Source: Aedoeadaptatus coli (GTDB lineage Bacteria; Bacillota; Clostridia; Tissierellales; Peptoniphilaceae). Taken from it: a DNA stretch of 64,000 nt. The notes beneath the pieces are model-generated. The model made no database searches. It was given only the letters and a program-made list of their open reading frames with translations, and was not told where the DNA came from. The stretch is from positions 1-64,000 of the forward strand of contig NZ_OPYI01000004.1 in the NCBI RefSeq assembly GCF_900343085.1, given 5' to 3'. Position 1 is the first letter of the stretch; each line of letters opens with the position of its first letter. Made by a program: the position numbers and the translations under genes. Of this stretch, positions 50,972-58,649 are shown piece after piece.

Positions 50972-51670
50972 ATGAACTCTTACTTAACGTACGCAAATGA
51001 TCCTATACTCTGGCTATTATCTTTACCGTTGGTGGCAATTGTAGGTGCGTTAGCTATTAGCTATAGCACCAAGGTAAAAAAAGTAAGTCCCTTAGTGAAT
51101 TTAACACCCGAGGATCAAAAGAAGGCATTCCGAACAGGCGCAATTTCCGCCATCGGCCCGGCATTAGGCGTATTTGTCGTCATGCTTGGACTTATTTCCA
51201 AAATAGGCGGCCCTCTGGCATGGCAAAGACTCTCTGTCATCGGTGCGGCCCATACTGAATTAACGGCGGCTGAAATGGCGGCACAAGCCATGGGCACGAC
51301 TTTGGATTCTCCCGATTATAGTTTGGTCAATTACGCAAACGCTTGCTGGGTCATGGCATTAAATGGCTGCGGCTGGTTGTTAGTAGTAAGTTTATTGACG
51401 GACAAATTGGACAGCATCTCCTTCAAGTTGACCAAAGGGGATACGAAAATCACGAGTATTATTTCGATTTCCGGCATGTGCGGTGCTATGGGTTTCTTGG
51501 CGGTCAGCAATGCGATCACTTCAAGTGAGAATATGGTCGCCGCAGTTGTAGCGGGTATCTCCATGATTCTTTTAAACAAGTTGGGTGAGAAAGTTCCTGC
51601 ATTGATGGAATTTAACCTGGGCTTCGCTTTGATCATCGGCATGATCGCAGGAAGTATTTTCCGTTCATAG
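50972..51670 (+). CDS. DUF5058 family membrane protein
   Basis: This 232-residue protein has about five membrane helices and a text (MNSYLTYANDPILWLLSLPL; NACWVMALNGCGWLLVVSLL; FNLGFALIIGMIAGSIFRS) that I recognise as DUF5058. Family members sit next to a second membrane protein and an M20 amidohydrolase, as here, and are thought to be transport subunits. Function is unproven. AAGGAGG precedes ATG 50972. Confidence 0.75.
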   Translation: MNSYLTYANDPILWLLSLPLVAIVGALAISYSTKVKKVSPLVNLTPEDQKKAFRTGAISAIGPALGVFVVMLGLISKIGGPLAWQRLSVIGAAHTELTAAEMAAQAMGTTLDSPDYSLVNYANACWVMALNGCGWLLVVSLLTDKLDSISFKLTKGDTKITSIISISGMCGAMGFLAVSNAITSSENMVAAVVAGISMILLNKLGEKVPALMEFNLGFALIIGMIAGSIFRS

Positions 51671-51681
51671 GGAGGGTTCAT

Positions 51682-52353
51682 ATGACTGATAAATTAAACA
51701 TCGATCGAGAATACGACGCGCAGTATACACAACCGGTTATTAAATTAGGTCGAATATTAAACTTACTCGGCGTACTATTTTCCTTTTTGCCAGCCTTATA
51801 CATTTCCATTCGATACAGTGCTTTTCCCGGAATGGCAAACATTTTAAAAGGCTGGGCGCTGATTGCGGCAATTTTCGGTTCATACTACATAATTGAACCG
51901 ATCTCCTACTTCCCCGTCTTGGGACTTCCCGGAACCTTTATGGGCTTCATTTCCGGCAACTTAGGTAATATGCGGGTGCCTTGCTCGGCCCTAGCCCAAG
52001 CGGCTGTAAAGGTCGAGCCCGGCACGAAGAAGGCGGAACTTGTTTCGACACTCGGGATTGCAGGTTCGATTATTACGAACTTAATCGTCACGGTCTTGGC
52101 TGCAGTTGCGGGAAGTTATATTATTTCCGTCTTGCCGGATTCGGTATTAGCTGCTTTTGACTTTATCGCACCTTCTATTTTCGGTTCGATGTATGCCATG
52201 TTCGCGATTAAGGATTTAAAGAGTGGGATCTTTGCGCTTGTCTTAACCGTCATTATGCTTAAAGCCGGTTTGCCGACTTTCGTCATTGTTCCGGCGGCAG
52301 TCTTTGCGACGATCTTCTTTGGTATTAAAACGAGGAAAAAGGAGGAAAAGTAA
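51682..52353 (+). CDS. Membrane protein partner of DUF5058
   Basis: This 223-residue membrane protein has about five hydrophobic segments. The segment PGTFMGFISGNLGNMRVPCS and KAELVSTLGIAGSIITNLIV recur in proteins paired with DUF5058. It starts 11 bases after that gene with GGAGGG upstream and shares a base with the amidohydrolase start (TAATG). The pair probably forms a two-subunit transporter feeding the hydrolase (inference). Confidence 0.7.
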   Translation: MTDKLNIDREYDAQYTQPVIKLGRILNLLGVLFSFLPALYISIRYSAFPGMANILKGWALIAAIFGSYYIIEPISYFPVLGLPGTFMGFISGNLGNMRVPCSALAQAAVKVEPGTKKAELVSTLGIAGSIITNLIVTVLAAVAGSYIISVLPDSVLAAFDFIAPSIFGSMYAMFAIKDLKSGIFALVLTVIMLKAGLPTFVIVPAAVFATIFFGIKTRKKEEK

Positions 52354-53531
52354 TGAAGAAATTGGAATTCGATCGAAAAAAAGCAGAAGAAAATCTGATT
52401 AAATTCAGAAGAGACCTCCATCAAATTCCCGAAATCGGCTTTGATTTGGAAAAAACCGTGAAGTATGTCTGCTCTGTACTGGACGAGCATGGAATTTCCT
52501 ATGAGGTAATCGTGGACGGCTCTGCTGTTGTTGCTCTCATTGATAGCGGCAGTCCCGGTAAAACCATCGGTTTGAGAGCGGATATGGACGCACTGCCGAT
52601 TAAAGAGGAAACGGACCTACCCTTTAAATCTGAAAATGGCAATATGCACGCCTGCGGGCACGATTGCCATACGGCGATATTGTTGACGACGGGGATCGTT
52701 TTAAACGAAAACAAGGATAAATGGGCCGGCAAGGTGAAACTACTTTTCCAACCTTCCGAAGAAAAAGACGGCGGCGCCAAACCGATGATCGATGCGGGAT
52801 GCTTAAATGAACCGAAGGTCGATTATATTCTGGGTCAACACGTCGGCGTTCTCTCCGGTGAAATCGAAATCGGTCAAATGGGATTTGTTCCGGGGCCTAT
52901 GATGGCGTCCTTAGACGAATTTACCATCGACTTCATTGGACAAGGCGGACACGGCGCCTATCCTCACGACACCATCGACCCGATTCCCATGGCAGCATCG
53001 GCGGTCCTTGCACTTCAAGCCTTCATGGCTCGCCGAGTAAACGCTTTGGATTCCGCGGTATTTACCATCGGACAAATTCACGGTGGAAGCCAGTACAATA
53101 TTGTTCCGAACAAGGTAACCATTAACGGAACCGTTCGCTGCTTAAACGAATCAGTGCGAAAATTAATCGCCGAAGGCTGTGAAAGAATCTGCAAGAGCAC
53201 GGCGGAAAGCTATGGTGGCAAAGCGGAAATTAATTACAAGTTTGGCTACCCTGCCTTAATTAACGACGTAGAACTTACTCAAAAACTAATCGACCTCAGC
53301 CAGGAAGCCTTTGGGGAAGACAGCGTCAAGTGCATGAAAAAGGCGAGCATGGGAAGCGAAGATTTCGCCTATTTCGCTCAAGAAGCACCGGCCTGTTTTA
53401 CTTTCTTAAACACCTCAAAAGAATGTGACGGTGTCATCTATCCGAATCATAATCCCAAATTTATGGTCGACGAAGACATTTTAATCAAAGGCGTCGATTA
53501 CTTTGTAACAGCCGTTGGAAATTTGTCTTGA
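52353..53531 (+). CDS. M20-family amidohydrolase
   Basis: This 392-residue metallohydrolase is of the hippurate/N-acyl-amino-acid type. Motifs: GLRADMDALPIKEE, ACGHDCHTA, QPSEEKDGGAKPM, GGHGAYPHDTIDP and GSEDFAYF, which carry the two-metal ligands. It is cytosolic (no signal). Its operon with two membrane proteins suggests that it cleaves an imported acylated or amide compound. Substrate is not determinable. Confidence 0.9.
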   Translation: MKKLEFDRKKAEENLIKFRRDLHQIPEIGFDLEKTVKYVCSVLDEHGISYEVIVDGSAVVALIDSGSPGKTIGLRADMDALPIKEETDLPFKSENGNMHACGHDCHTAILLTTGIVLNENKDKWAGKVKLLFQPSEEKDGGAKPMIDAGCLNEPKVDYILGQHVGVLSGEIEIGQMGFVPGPMMASLDEFTIDFIGQGGHGAYPHDTIDPIPMAASAVLALQAFMARRVNALDSAVFTIGQIHGGSQYNIVPNKVTINGTVRCLNESVRKLIAEGCERICKSTAESYGGKAEINYKFGYPALINDVELTQKLIDLSQEAFGEDSVKCMKKASMGSEDFAYFAQEAPACFTFLNTSKECDGVIYPNHNPKFMVDEDILIKGVDYFVTAVGNLS

Positions 53532-53602
53532 ACGAAGAAAGCGTCCGAAAAGCGGAAGCCATTCAATTACATGTCATCTCCGAATAGTATGATAACTGCA
53601 TG

Positions 53603-53639
53603 AAAAAGCCGCTCGATGATTTCCATCGGGCGGCTTTTT
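53603..53639. terminator. Bidirectional terminator
   Basis: AAAAAGCCG and CGGCTTTTT form the outer stem with an inner CGATG/CATCG stem. It serves the amidohydrolase on plus and the MltG-like gene on minus. Confidence 0.8.
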
Positions 53640-53644
53640 CGCGC

Positions 53645-54352
53645 TTATTGTTGTGCCGGTTGTGCCGGTTGCTCACCTTGGGGTGCGGGATTTTCCTGTT
53701 CGCTCTGGCTCATTAAAATGTTCAAAAGTTCCGTGGCCGTAAGGGGCGCGTGAATTTGGTAGCCCCCCGGTTTAATCTTGGGCACGGCGCCGGCGTCGCG
53801 AATCATTTGAAGGAAGGTGGCTCTGTCCGCCACTAAATCTTCTTTCATGATTACATCGGCGATCATTTCGTCGTTGGCACCTTCGGGAATTTCGATGGTG
53901 ATGGTGCGGGTGGCCTTTTGCAAGCCGTTTTCCGTGAGTAGTTTCAAAATGGTTTCGGGACTGGCGCCTTCGGGAATTTCGTAGCTTCCCGCCGTAATGT
54001 AGCGGGCCATGCCGGAGCGCTTGGCCTTATTGCTGAAGGCCGTGGCATCGTTAATGAGGCCCACTTCCTTTAAGCGCTTGGCCACGGAATCCGGATCCGT
54101 CGTTTCTATTTTAAGTAAGGTGGTTTTTTCCGATGCATCTTTGGCGGCGCTGGAGATCTGGCCGATTTGTTCCTTTGAGGAGCGAATTTCCTCGGTAATG
54201 GTGGTGTCTTTTCTCTCTTCCGGCGTCATCATGGAAAACAAGTGGTTCATGCGCCACTTTATGATGAACAGCAGGACGAGAACCACCAGTATGACGACGA
54301 CAAAGCGCAAAAAGTTTACGAATACTTTCGAAACTCTTCCGTTAGATTTCAT
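53645..54352 (-). CDS. MltG-like membrane protein lacking the catalytic half
   Basis: This 235-residue protein has one membrane helix (about 15-33) and two LysM/YceG-like repeats (ITAGSYEIPEGASPETILKL; TIEIPEGANDEMIADVIMKE), then IKPGGYQIHAPLTATELLNI and a Pro/Gln tail. These resemble the N-terminal half of endolytic transglycosylase MltG. The catalytic region with its essential Glu is absent, and length is well short of the ~330-380 usual. GAAAGGG precedes the start. It could be a natural short homologue that binds glycan without cutting. Confidence 0.65.
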   Translation of the reverse strand: MKSNGRVSKVFVNFLRFVVVILVVLVLLFIIKWRMNHLFSMMTPEERKDTTITEEIRSSKEQIGQISSAAKDASEKTTLLKIETTDPDSVAKRLKEVGLINDATAFSNKAKRSGMARYITAGSYEIPEGASPETILKLLTENGLQKATRTITIEIPEGANDEMIADVIMKEDLVADRATFLQMIRDAGAVPKIKPGGYQIHAPLTATELLNILMSQSEQENPAPQGEQPAQPAQQ

Positions 54353-54435
54353 GCTGTTTTCCCTTTCCTGTCGATTTCGATATAATTATAATAAGGTTAT
54401 TATATCACAGGAACGTGAAAGAAAGAGAGGCTCTC

Positions 54436-55371
54436 GTGATCTCTAATAAAATTGACACAAACGACGCCGGCATGCGCTTGGATCGCTATTTAAAAAAGTT
54501 GCTTCCCAATGCCAAGGCGTCGCTGATTTATAAATCCATTCGAAAGAAAAGCATTACGGTCAACGGTAAAAAGGCCAAGGAGGAAGATGTCTTGGCCCTC
54601 GGAGATACGGTGGAAATCTATTTTTCCGACGAGACGCTGGCGAAGTTTTCCAAGGCGCCGAAGTCCGTGAAGGGAAAGTTTCCCGCCATCGTCTTCGAAT
54701 CGGAAGATTTCATTATTATGGACAAGCCCGTGGGCGTGTTGAGCCACGGCACGGGCAAGGCCTATGAGCGGAACATGGTGGACGATATGTTGGCCTATTT
54801 GATCCACACGAAGAGCTACAACCCTCGGGCGGAAAAGACCTTCGTCCCCTCCATTTGCAATCGCCTGGACCGAAACACCAGCGGTCTGATCTTGGGGGCG
54901 AAGACGGCGGCGGGCCTCCGGGCGGCCAACGCATGGCTTCGTAACCGGGAAGTGGAGAAGTATTACATGACCATTGTGGAAGGAGAGTTGAAGGAAGAAC
55001 GGAAGGTGGAAAATCGCCTGACAAAGGACGGGGATAAGAACCGGGTCGTGGAAGGCGACGATGGGAAGGATGCCGTGGGCATCTACCGGCCCATAAAGAC
55101 CACGGGGGATTACACCCTGGTGGAGGCGGAGCTCATTACCGGGCGCACCCATCAGATTCGCCAGCAGTTGGCATCCATTGGTCATCCCGTTCTCGGGGAC
55201 AGAAAATACGGCCACGCCTCCCGCCGCTTCGGCGAATTGCACCACCAATTGCTTCACGCCTACAAATTGGTCTTTCCCGAAACCGAGGACTTCCCCGAAG
55301 TGTCCGGCAAGGTGTTTACGTCCGAGCCCAAGGGAAAATTTCAGCGCATCAGGGAGAGCCTCCATGTATGA
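54436..55371 (+). CDS. RluA-family pseudouridine synthase
   Basis: This 311-residue enzyme is started at GTG 54436 after GAAAGAGAGG; GTG 54415 lies ahead of that site. An N-terminal S4 domain (about 10-60: RLDRYLKKLLPNAKAS) precedes the catalytic domain with NRLDRNTSGLILGAKTA, whose Asp is the nucleophile. The later RTHQIRQQLASIGHPVLGD motif is also present. It resembles RluC/RluD-type large-subunit rRNA modifiers; the exact target U is not clear. It overlaps the ROK kinase by 8 bases. Confidence 0.88.
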   Translation: MISNKIDTNDAGMRLDRYLKKLLPNAKASLIYKSIRKKSITVNGKKAKEEDVLALGDTVEIYFSDETLAKFSKAPKSVKGKFPAIVFESEDFIIMDKPVGVLSHGTGKAYERNMVDDMLAYLIHTKSYNPRAEKTFVPSICNRLDRNTSGLILGAKTAAGLRAANAWLRNREVEKYYMTIVEGELKEERKVENRLTKDGDKNRVVEGDDGKDAVGIYRPIKTTGDYTLVEAELITGRTHQIRQQLASIGHPVLGDRKYGHASRRFGELHHQLLHAYKLVFPETEDFPEVSGKVFTSEPKGKFQRIRESLHV

Positions 55372-56218
55372 TTTAGGCTTGGACATCGGCGGCACCACCA
55401 TGAAGCTCGGCGTTTTTCGCGGCGGGGAACTGATTCGCACAGACCGCGCCCCGACGCCGAAGGATCCCGACAAAGTAGTAGATGAAATCGCCCGCATGAC
55501 GGCGCCCTTTGATTACGAAGCTTTCGGCATCGCCACGGCGGGCACCGTGGACAGAGAAAATAAGGCCCTTTCCGATTTAGGCGGAAATATTTCGGGTTGG
55601 CAGGGCTATCCCCTGGGCGAGGCTCTGGCGGATAAGGGCATTCGCCTGGATAGTTTGGAAAACGACATTAACTGCGCCCTCGTGGGAGAGATGGAAAATC
55701 GCCGGGACGATCACGTCCTCTACGTGGGCATGGGTACGGGCATCGGCGGCGCTTTTTACAGCGGCGGCGAATTGTATTTAGGAAGCCGCGGATCCGCCAT
55801 GGAGATCGGACACATCATCGTAGAGAAAGGCGGCGTTCTTTGCGCCTGCGGCCAAAGAGGCTGCGCCGAAGGCTATTTCAGCGCAAGGGCTTTTCACGCC
55901 CTCATGAAGGCGGCGGGCTACGAACGGGGCGACGATTTTCTGGCATCGAATGAAGCCTCGGCGCAGGCTTTTATCGAAGGCGCGGCGGATTACCTCATCG
56001 GCCTTGAAAATGTGTTAAACCCCTCGGCCATTTTAATCGGCGGCGGCATGATTACCTACGCCCCGAGTATTGTGGCGCGCTTAAAGGCGGCCATGCTCCG
56101 CCGGGGCAACACCAATGTCCGCGCCCCCTTGGAAGCCGCCCGTTTGGGAAACGACGGCGGCATGGTGGGGGCTATGCTTCTTGCGAAAAAAGAAAGGAGA
56201 GGTCGTGAAAATCATTGA
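55364..56218 (+). CDS. ROK-family sugar kinase
   Basis: This 284-residue protein starts at ATG 55364 (the frame from 55178 lies in the upstream gene). It has the N-terminal phosphate motif DIGGTTMKLGVF, the catalytic Asp in ENDINCALVGE, GMGTGIGG, and the ROK zinc motif CACGQRGCAEGY. There is no HTH, so it is a kinase and not a repressor. Likely glucokinase- or N-acetylmannosamine kinase-like; substrate open. addB overlaps its end. Confidence 0.87.
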   Translation: MYDLGLDIGGTTMKLGVFRGGELIRTDRAPTPKDPDKVVDEIARMTAPFDYEAFGIATAGTVDRENKALSDLGGNISGWQGYPLGEALADKGIRLDSLENDINCALVGEMENRRDDHVLYVGMGTGIGGAFYSGGELYLGSRGSAMEIGHIIVEKGGVLCACGQRGCAEGYFSARAFHALMKAAGYERGDDFLASNEASAQAFIEGAADYLIGLENVLNPSAILIGGGMITYAPSIVARLKAAMLRRGNTNVRAPLEAARLGNDGGMVGAMLLAKKERRGRENH

Positions 56219-58649
56219 GAAGCCCATGGGAAGCGGCGTGGAGTCTTTGGTGGATGAAGTGGATTTCAAGGGCGCCACTTTTATTATGCCCAATCGCAAG
56301 TGGATCGCGCGGAGCAAAGAAATTTTATCGCGGGGCGTGGGATTTTTAGGCGTCAACTTTTTCACCTTCGACGACCTTATGGAGGAGCTGGCCATGACCC
56401 GTCCCCGCAATCTGTGGCGGGCGGCCTACGTTTTTCGAAAGCGGTTGGAAGAAGGGGATACGGCATTCGCACCGCTCAGGGACATGGAAAAAATTCGCCG
56501 CCTCTTTCAGTGGTGCGACGATGTGAAGTATTTGGGCCTTGAGGAAAAGGACCTGCCCTACAGCTGGCGGGGGGATGTGCGTGGTTTCCTTTCCGCCTAC
56601 GAATCCGCCGTGGAGGCGGCGGACTGCGTCACGGAAGGTGAAGTTTTTAAAGAGGCCATGGCGGCGGAGGTGGATTCCGAGCGTAAGTATATTTTTGTGG
56701 GATTCTCTCATTACAAGGAACGCCATCGCCTGCTCTTAAAAAAATTGGACGCCGCGGCCCACGTGGTGGAGGTCAGCCCCTTCGAGGAGAAAATAGAACC
56801 GGAAGCTGTGGCCCTGTATCAAACGGTAAACGGGGAGCGGGCATTTCGCCACATGGTGAAAAAAGCGGCATCGGCTCTCGCGGAAAATCCCGCGGCAAGG
56901 ATCGGCGTGGCCATGAATAGAGAAGAGGATCGGGCGGCGATGAGGGCCCACTTTGCCTTGGCGAAGATTCCGGCGGCGGGCTCCGCCTACGTCCTCGGCG
57001 AGGACACTCTTCACCAATTGCGCCTCTTGTGGCGGCGGGGAGAAGACGGGCCTTCCGCCTGCGCCTTTTTGCGGGGAGATTTGGCGGAAGTGGAAGATGC
57101 CCATGAGTTGGCGGCGGCCATAGAGACCTTGGGCGTGAAGGATCTTTCTGAAATCGACGAAAGCTCCCTGCCCTACTACTTATTTCCCGAGACAAAGGAG
57201 CTGTTGATTCGATACAAAGCCCTTTTAAGGACATGGAAGCATGATAACGAAGGCAGCTGGAGCGATTTCGCCCGTCGCACGGAAGAAGCGGCGGAAGCGT
57301 TCGGCGAGGGGTTGGCAAAAATGATCGCCGACGCCCTGGCCGAGGCGGAAGGAGACTACGGCAGAATTTCCGGCCGCGAGTTTGAATCCATCCTTTGCGG
57401 CTTTTTGGAAAAAGAAGCTGCCCCCGGCGTGGAAATTTTGTCTTTAGACGAGGCCTACGGCGGCGATTACGACCTTCTCTTCGTGTCCTCACTCGATGGG
57501 GGATTTATTCCCGCCAAGAAGGAGGACAGCTTAATGAATCGGGCCATCGCGAAATCCGTCATGGAAGTCGGGCTCTACGTGAATTTTTTTCAGGGCGAAG
57601 AGATGACCGATCGATTGAATTACTTAATGGCCTCGTCGAAAAAATCCCTGCTCTACAAAGTGGGGGACGGGGAGGAGGCGCAGGTATTTACGGAATTAAA
57701 AAAGAATTTCCCCGTGGAAGATTTGGATAAAACCGGGGAAGCTTACGAAAAAAATTGGGACCTGATTGCGGAAGAGAGCGTGTTTTCCGAGGAAGCGGCG
57801 GAGGTTTTAGCCGATGAACTGAGAGAAAAGGGTCTTTCGCCTTCGGCCATCGACGGCTATTTGCGCTGCCCCTTCAGCTACTTTGCCGATCGCATCTTAA
57901 AAAGCGCGCCGGAAGAAGAAGACGGCCGCCCGGCCATGGCCAAGGGAAGCATTTACCACGAAGCGCTGGCACTTTATTTTTCCGGGAGACTTTCGAAAGA
58001 CGCACTGGATGCCTTTGTGGAAGCGGCCTACGACGAAAACCTGGCCCCCTTGAAGCCCGACTACCTTTGGGCTTGGGAGAAGAAGACCATGGCCCGGGCC
58101 CTTCTCGCCGCCATTGAAGGGGAGGAAGAACGCCTGAATGATGAAAAGAAAAACGGCGCCTTTCATCCCGCAGCCTTTGAGACATCTTTCACCTATCCCT
58201 TTAAGGATGTGGAGATCCACGGCGTCATCGACCGTGTGGACAGGAATGAATCGGGCGACGAAATCCTCATCGACTACAAGTCCGGCGGTCTCCCCGCATA
58301 CGAAAACATGGCGGCCTACAAGGTGATGCAGATCGCCCTTTACGCCCTGGCTCGTCGGCACATGGGCAATCGGCCGGCGTCGTTGGAATATGTGTCCGTA
58401 GAAAACGGGAATGTGTCCATTATGGCCCGGGACACGACGCGGGCCGGCGTGTACAGTCGCCTGAGAAATGAAAGAAAGTACGACGGCGAGGCCTTCGATG
58501 ATTTTCTAAACGAGGCGGAGGTCGCACTTGGCGATGTCCTCGCCGCCATCAAACGTGGCGATTTCAACAGAGCGCCCATGGATGAAAATGTGTGTAAGTA
58601 TTGTTCCTACGGGGATCTGTGCAGAAGGGAGGCGTCGGATGCCATTTGA
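56205..58649 (+). CDS. addB: ATP-dependent nuclease subunit B (AddB-like)
   Basis: This is an 814-residue protein from GTG 56205 after GAAAGGAGAGG. Iron-sulfur cysteines are in place: one in LRCPFSYFADR and three in CKYCSYGDLCRR near the C terminus, flanking the PD-(D/E)XK nuclease (GVIDRVDRNESGDEILIDYK). The N-terminal helicase-like domain is compact and I see no Walker A GKT. It is shorter than Bacillus AddB (~1160). It overlaps addA and works with it in double-strand break repair. Confidence 0.85.
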   Translation: MKIIEKPMGSGVESLVDEVDFKGATFIMPNRKWIARSKEILSRGVGFLGVNFFTFDDLMEELAMTRPRNLWRAAYVFRKRLEEGDTAFAPLRDMEKIRRLFQWCDDVKYLGLEEKDLPYSWRGDVRGFLSAYESAVEAADCVTEGEVFKEAMAAEVDSERKYIFVGFSHYKERHRLLLKKLDAAAHVVEVSPFEEKIEPEAVALYQTVNGERAFRHMVKKAASALAENPAARIGVAMNREEDRAAMRAHFALAKIPAAGSAYVLGEDTLHQLRLLWRRGEDGPSACAFLRGDLAEVEDAHELAAAIETLGVKDLSEIDESSLPYYLFPETKELLIRYKALLRTWKHDNEGSWSDFARRTEEAAEAFGEGLAKMIADALAEAEGDYGRISGREFESILCGFLEKEAAPGVEILSLDEAYGGDYDLLFVSSLDGGFIPAKKEDSLMNRAIAKSVMEVGLYVNFFQGEEMTDRLNYLMASSKKSLLYKVGDGEEAQVFTELKKNFPVEDLDKTGEAYEKNWDLIAEESVFSEEAAEVLADELREKGLSPSAIDGYLRCPFSYFADRILKSAPEEEDGRPAMAKGSIYHEALALYFSGRLSKDALDAFVEAAYDENLAPLKPDYLWAWEKKTMARALLAAIEGEEERLNDEKKNGAFHPAAFETSFTYPFKDVEIHGVIDRVDRNESGDEILIDYKSGGLPAYENMAAYKVMQIALYALARRHMGNRPASLEYVSVENGNVSIMARDTTRAGVYSRLRNERKYDGEAFDDFLNEAEVALGDVLAAIKRGDFNRAPMDENVCKYCSYGDLCRREASDAI

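Noticed and set aside
55178-55363. Upstream extension of the ROK kinase
   Set aside because: It lies in the wrong frame of the pseudouridine synthase gene; ATG 55364 begins exactly at the conserved ROK N terminus.
54490-55497. 335-residue minus-strand frame opposite the pseudouridine synthase
   Set aside because: The plus-strand gene has all catalytic motifs; the minus frame has none and no start signal.
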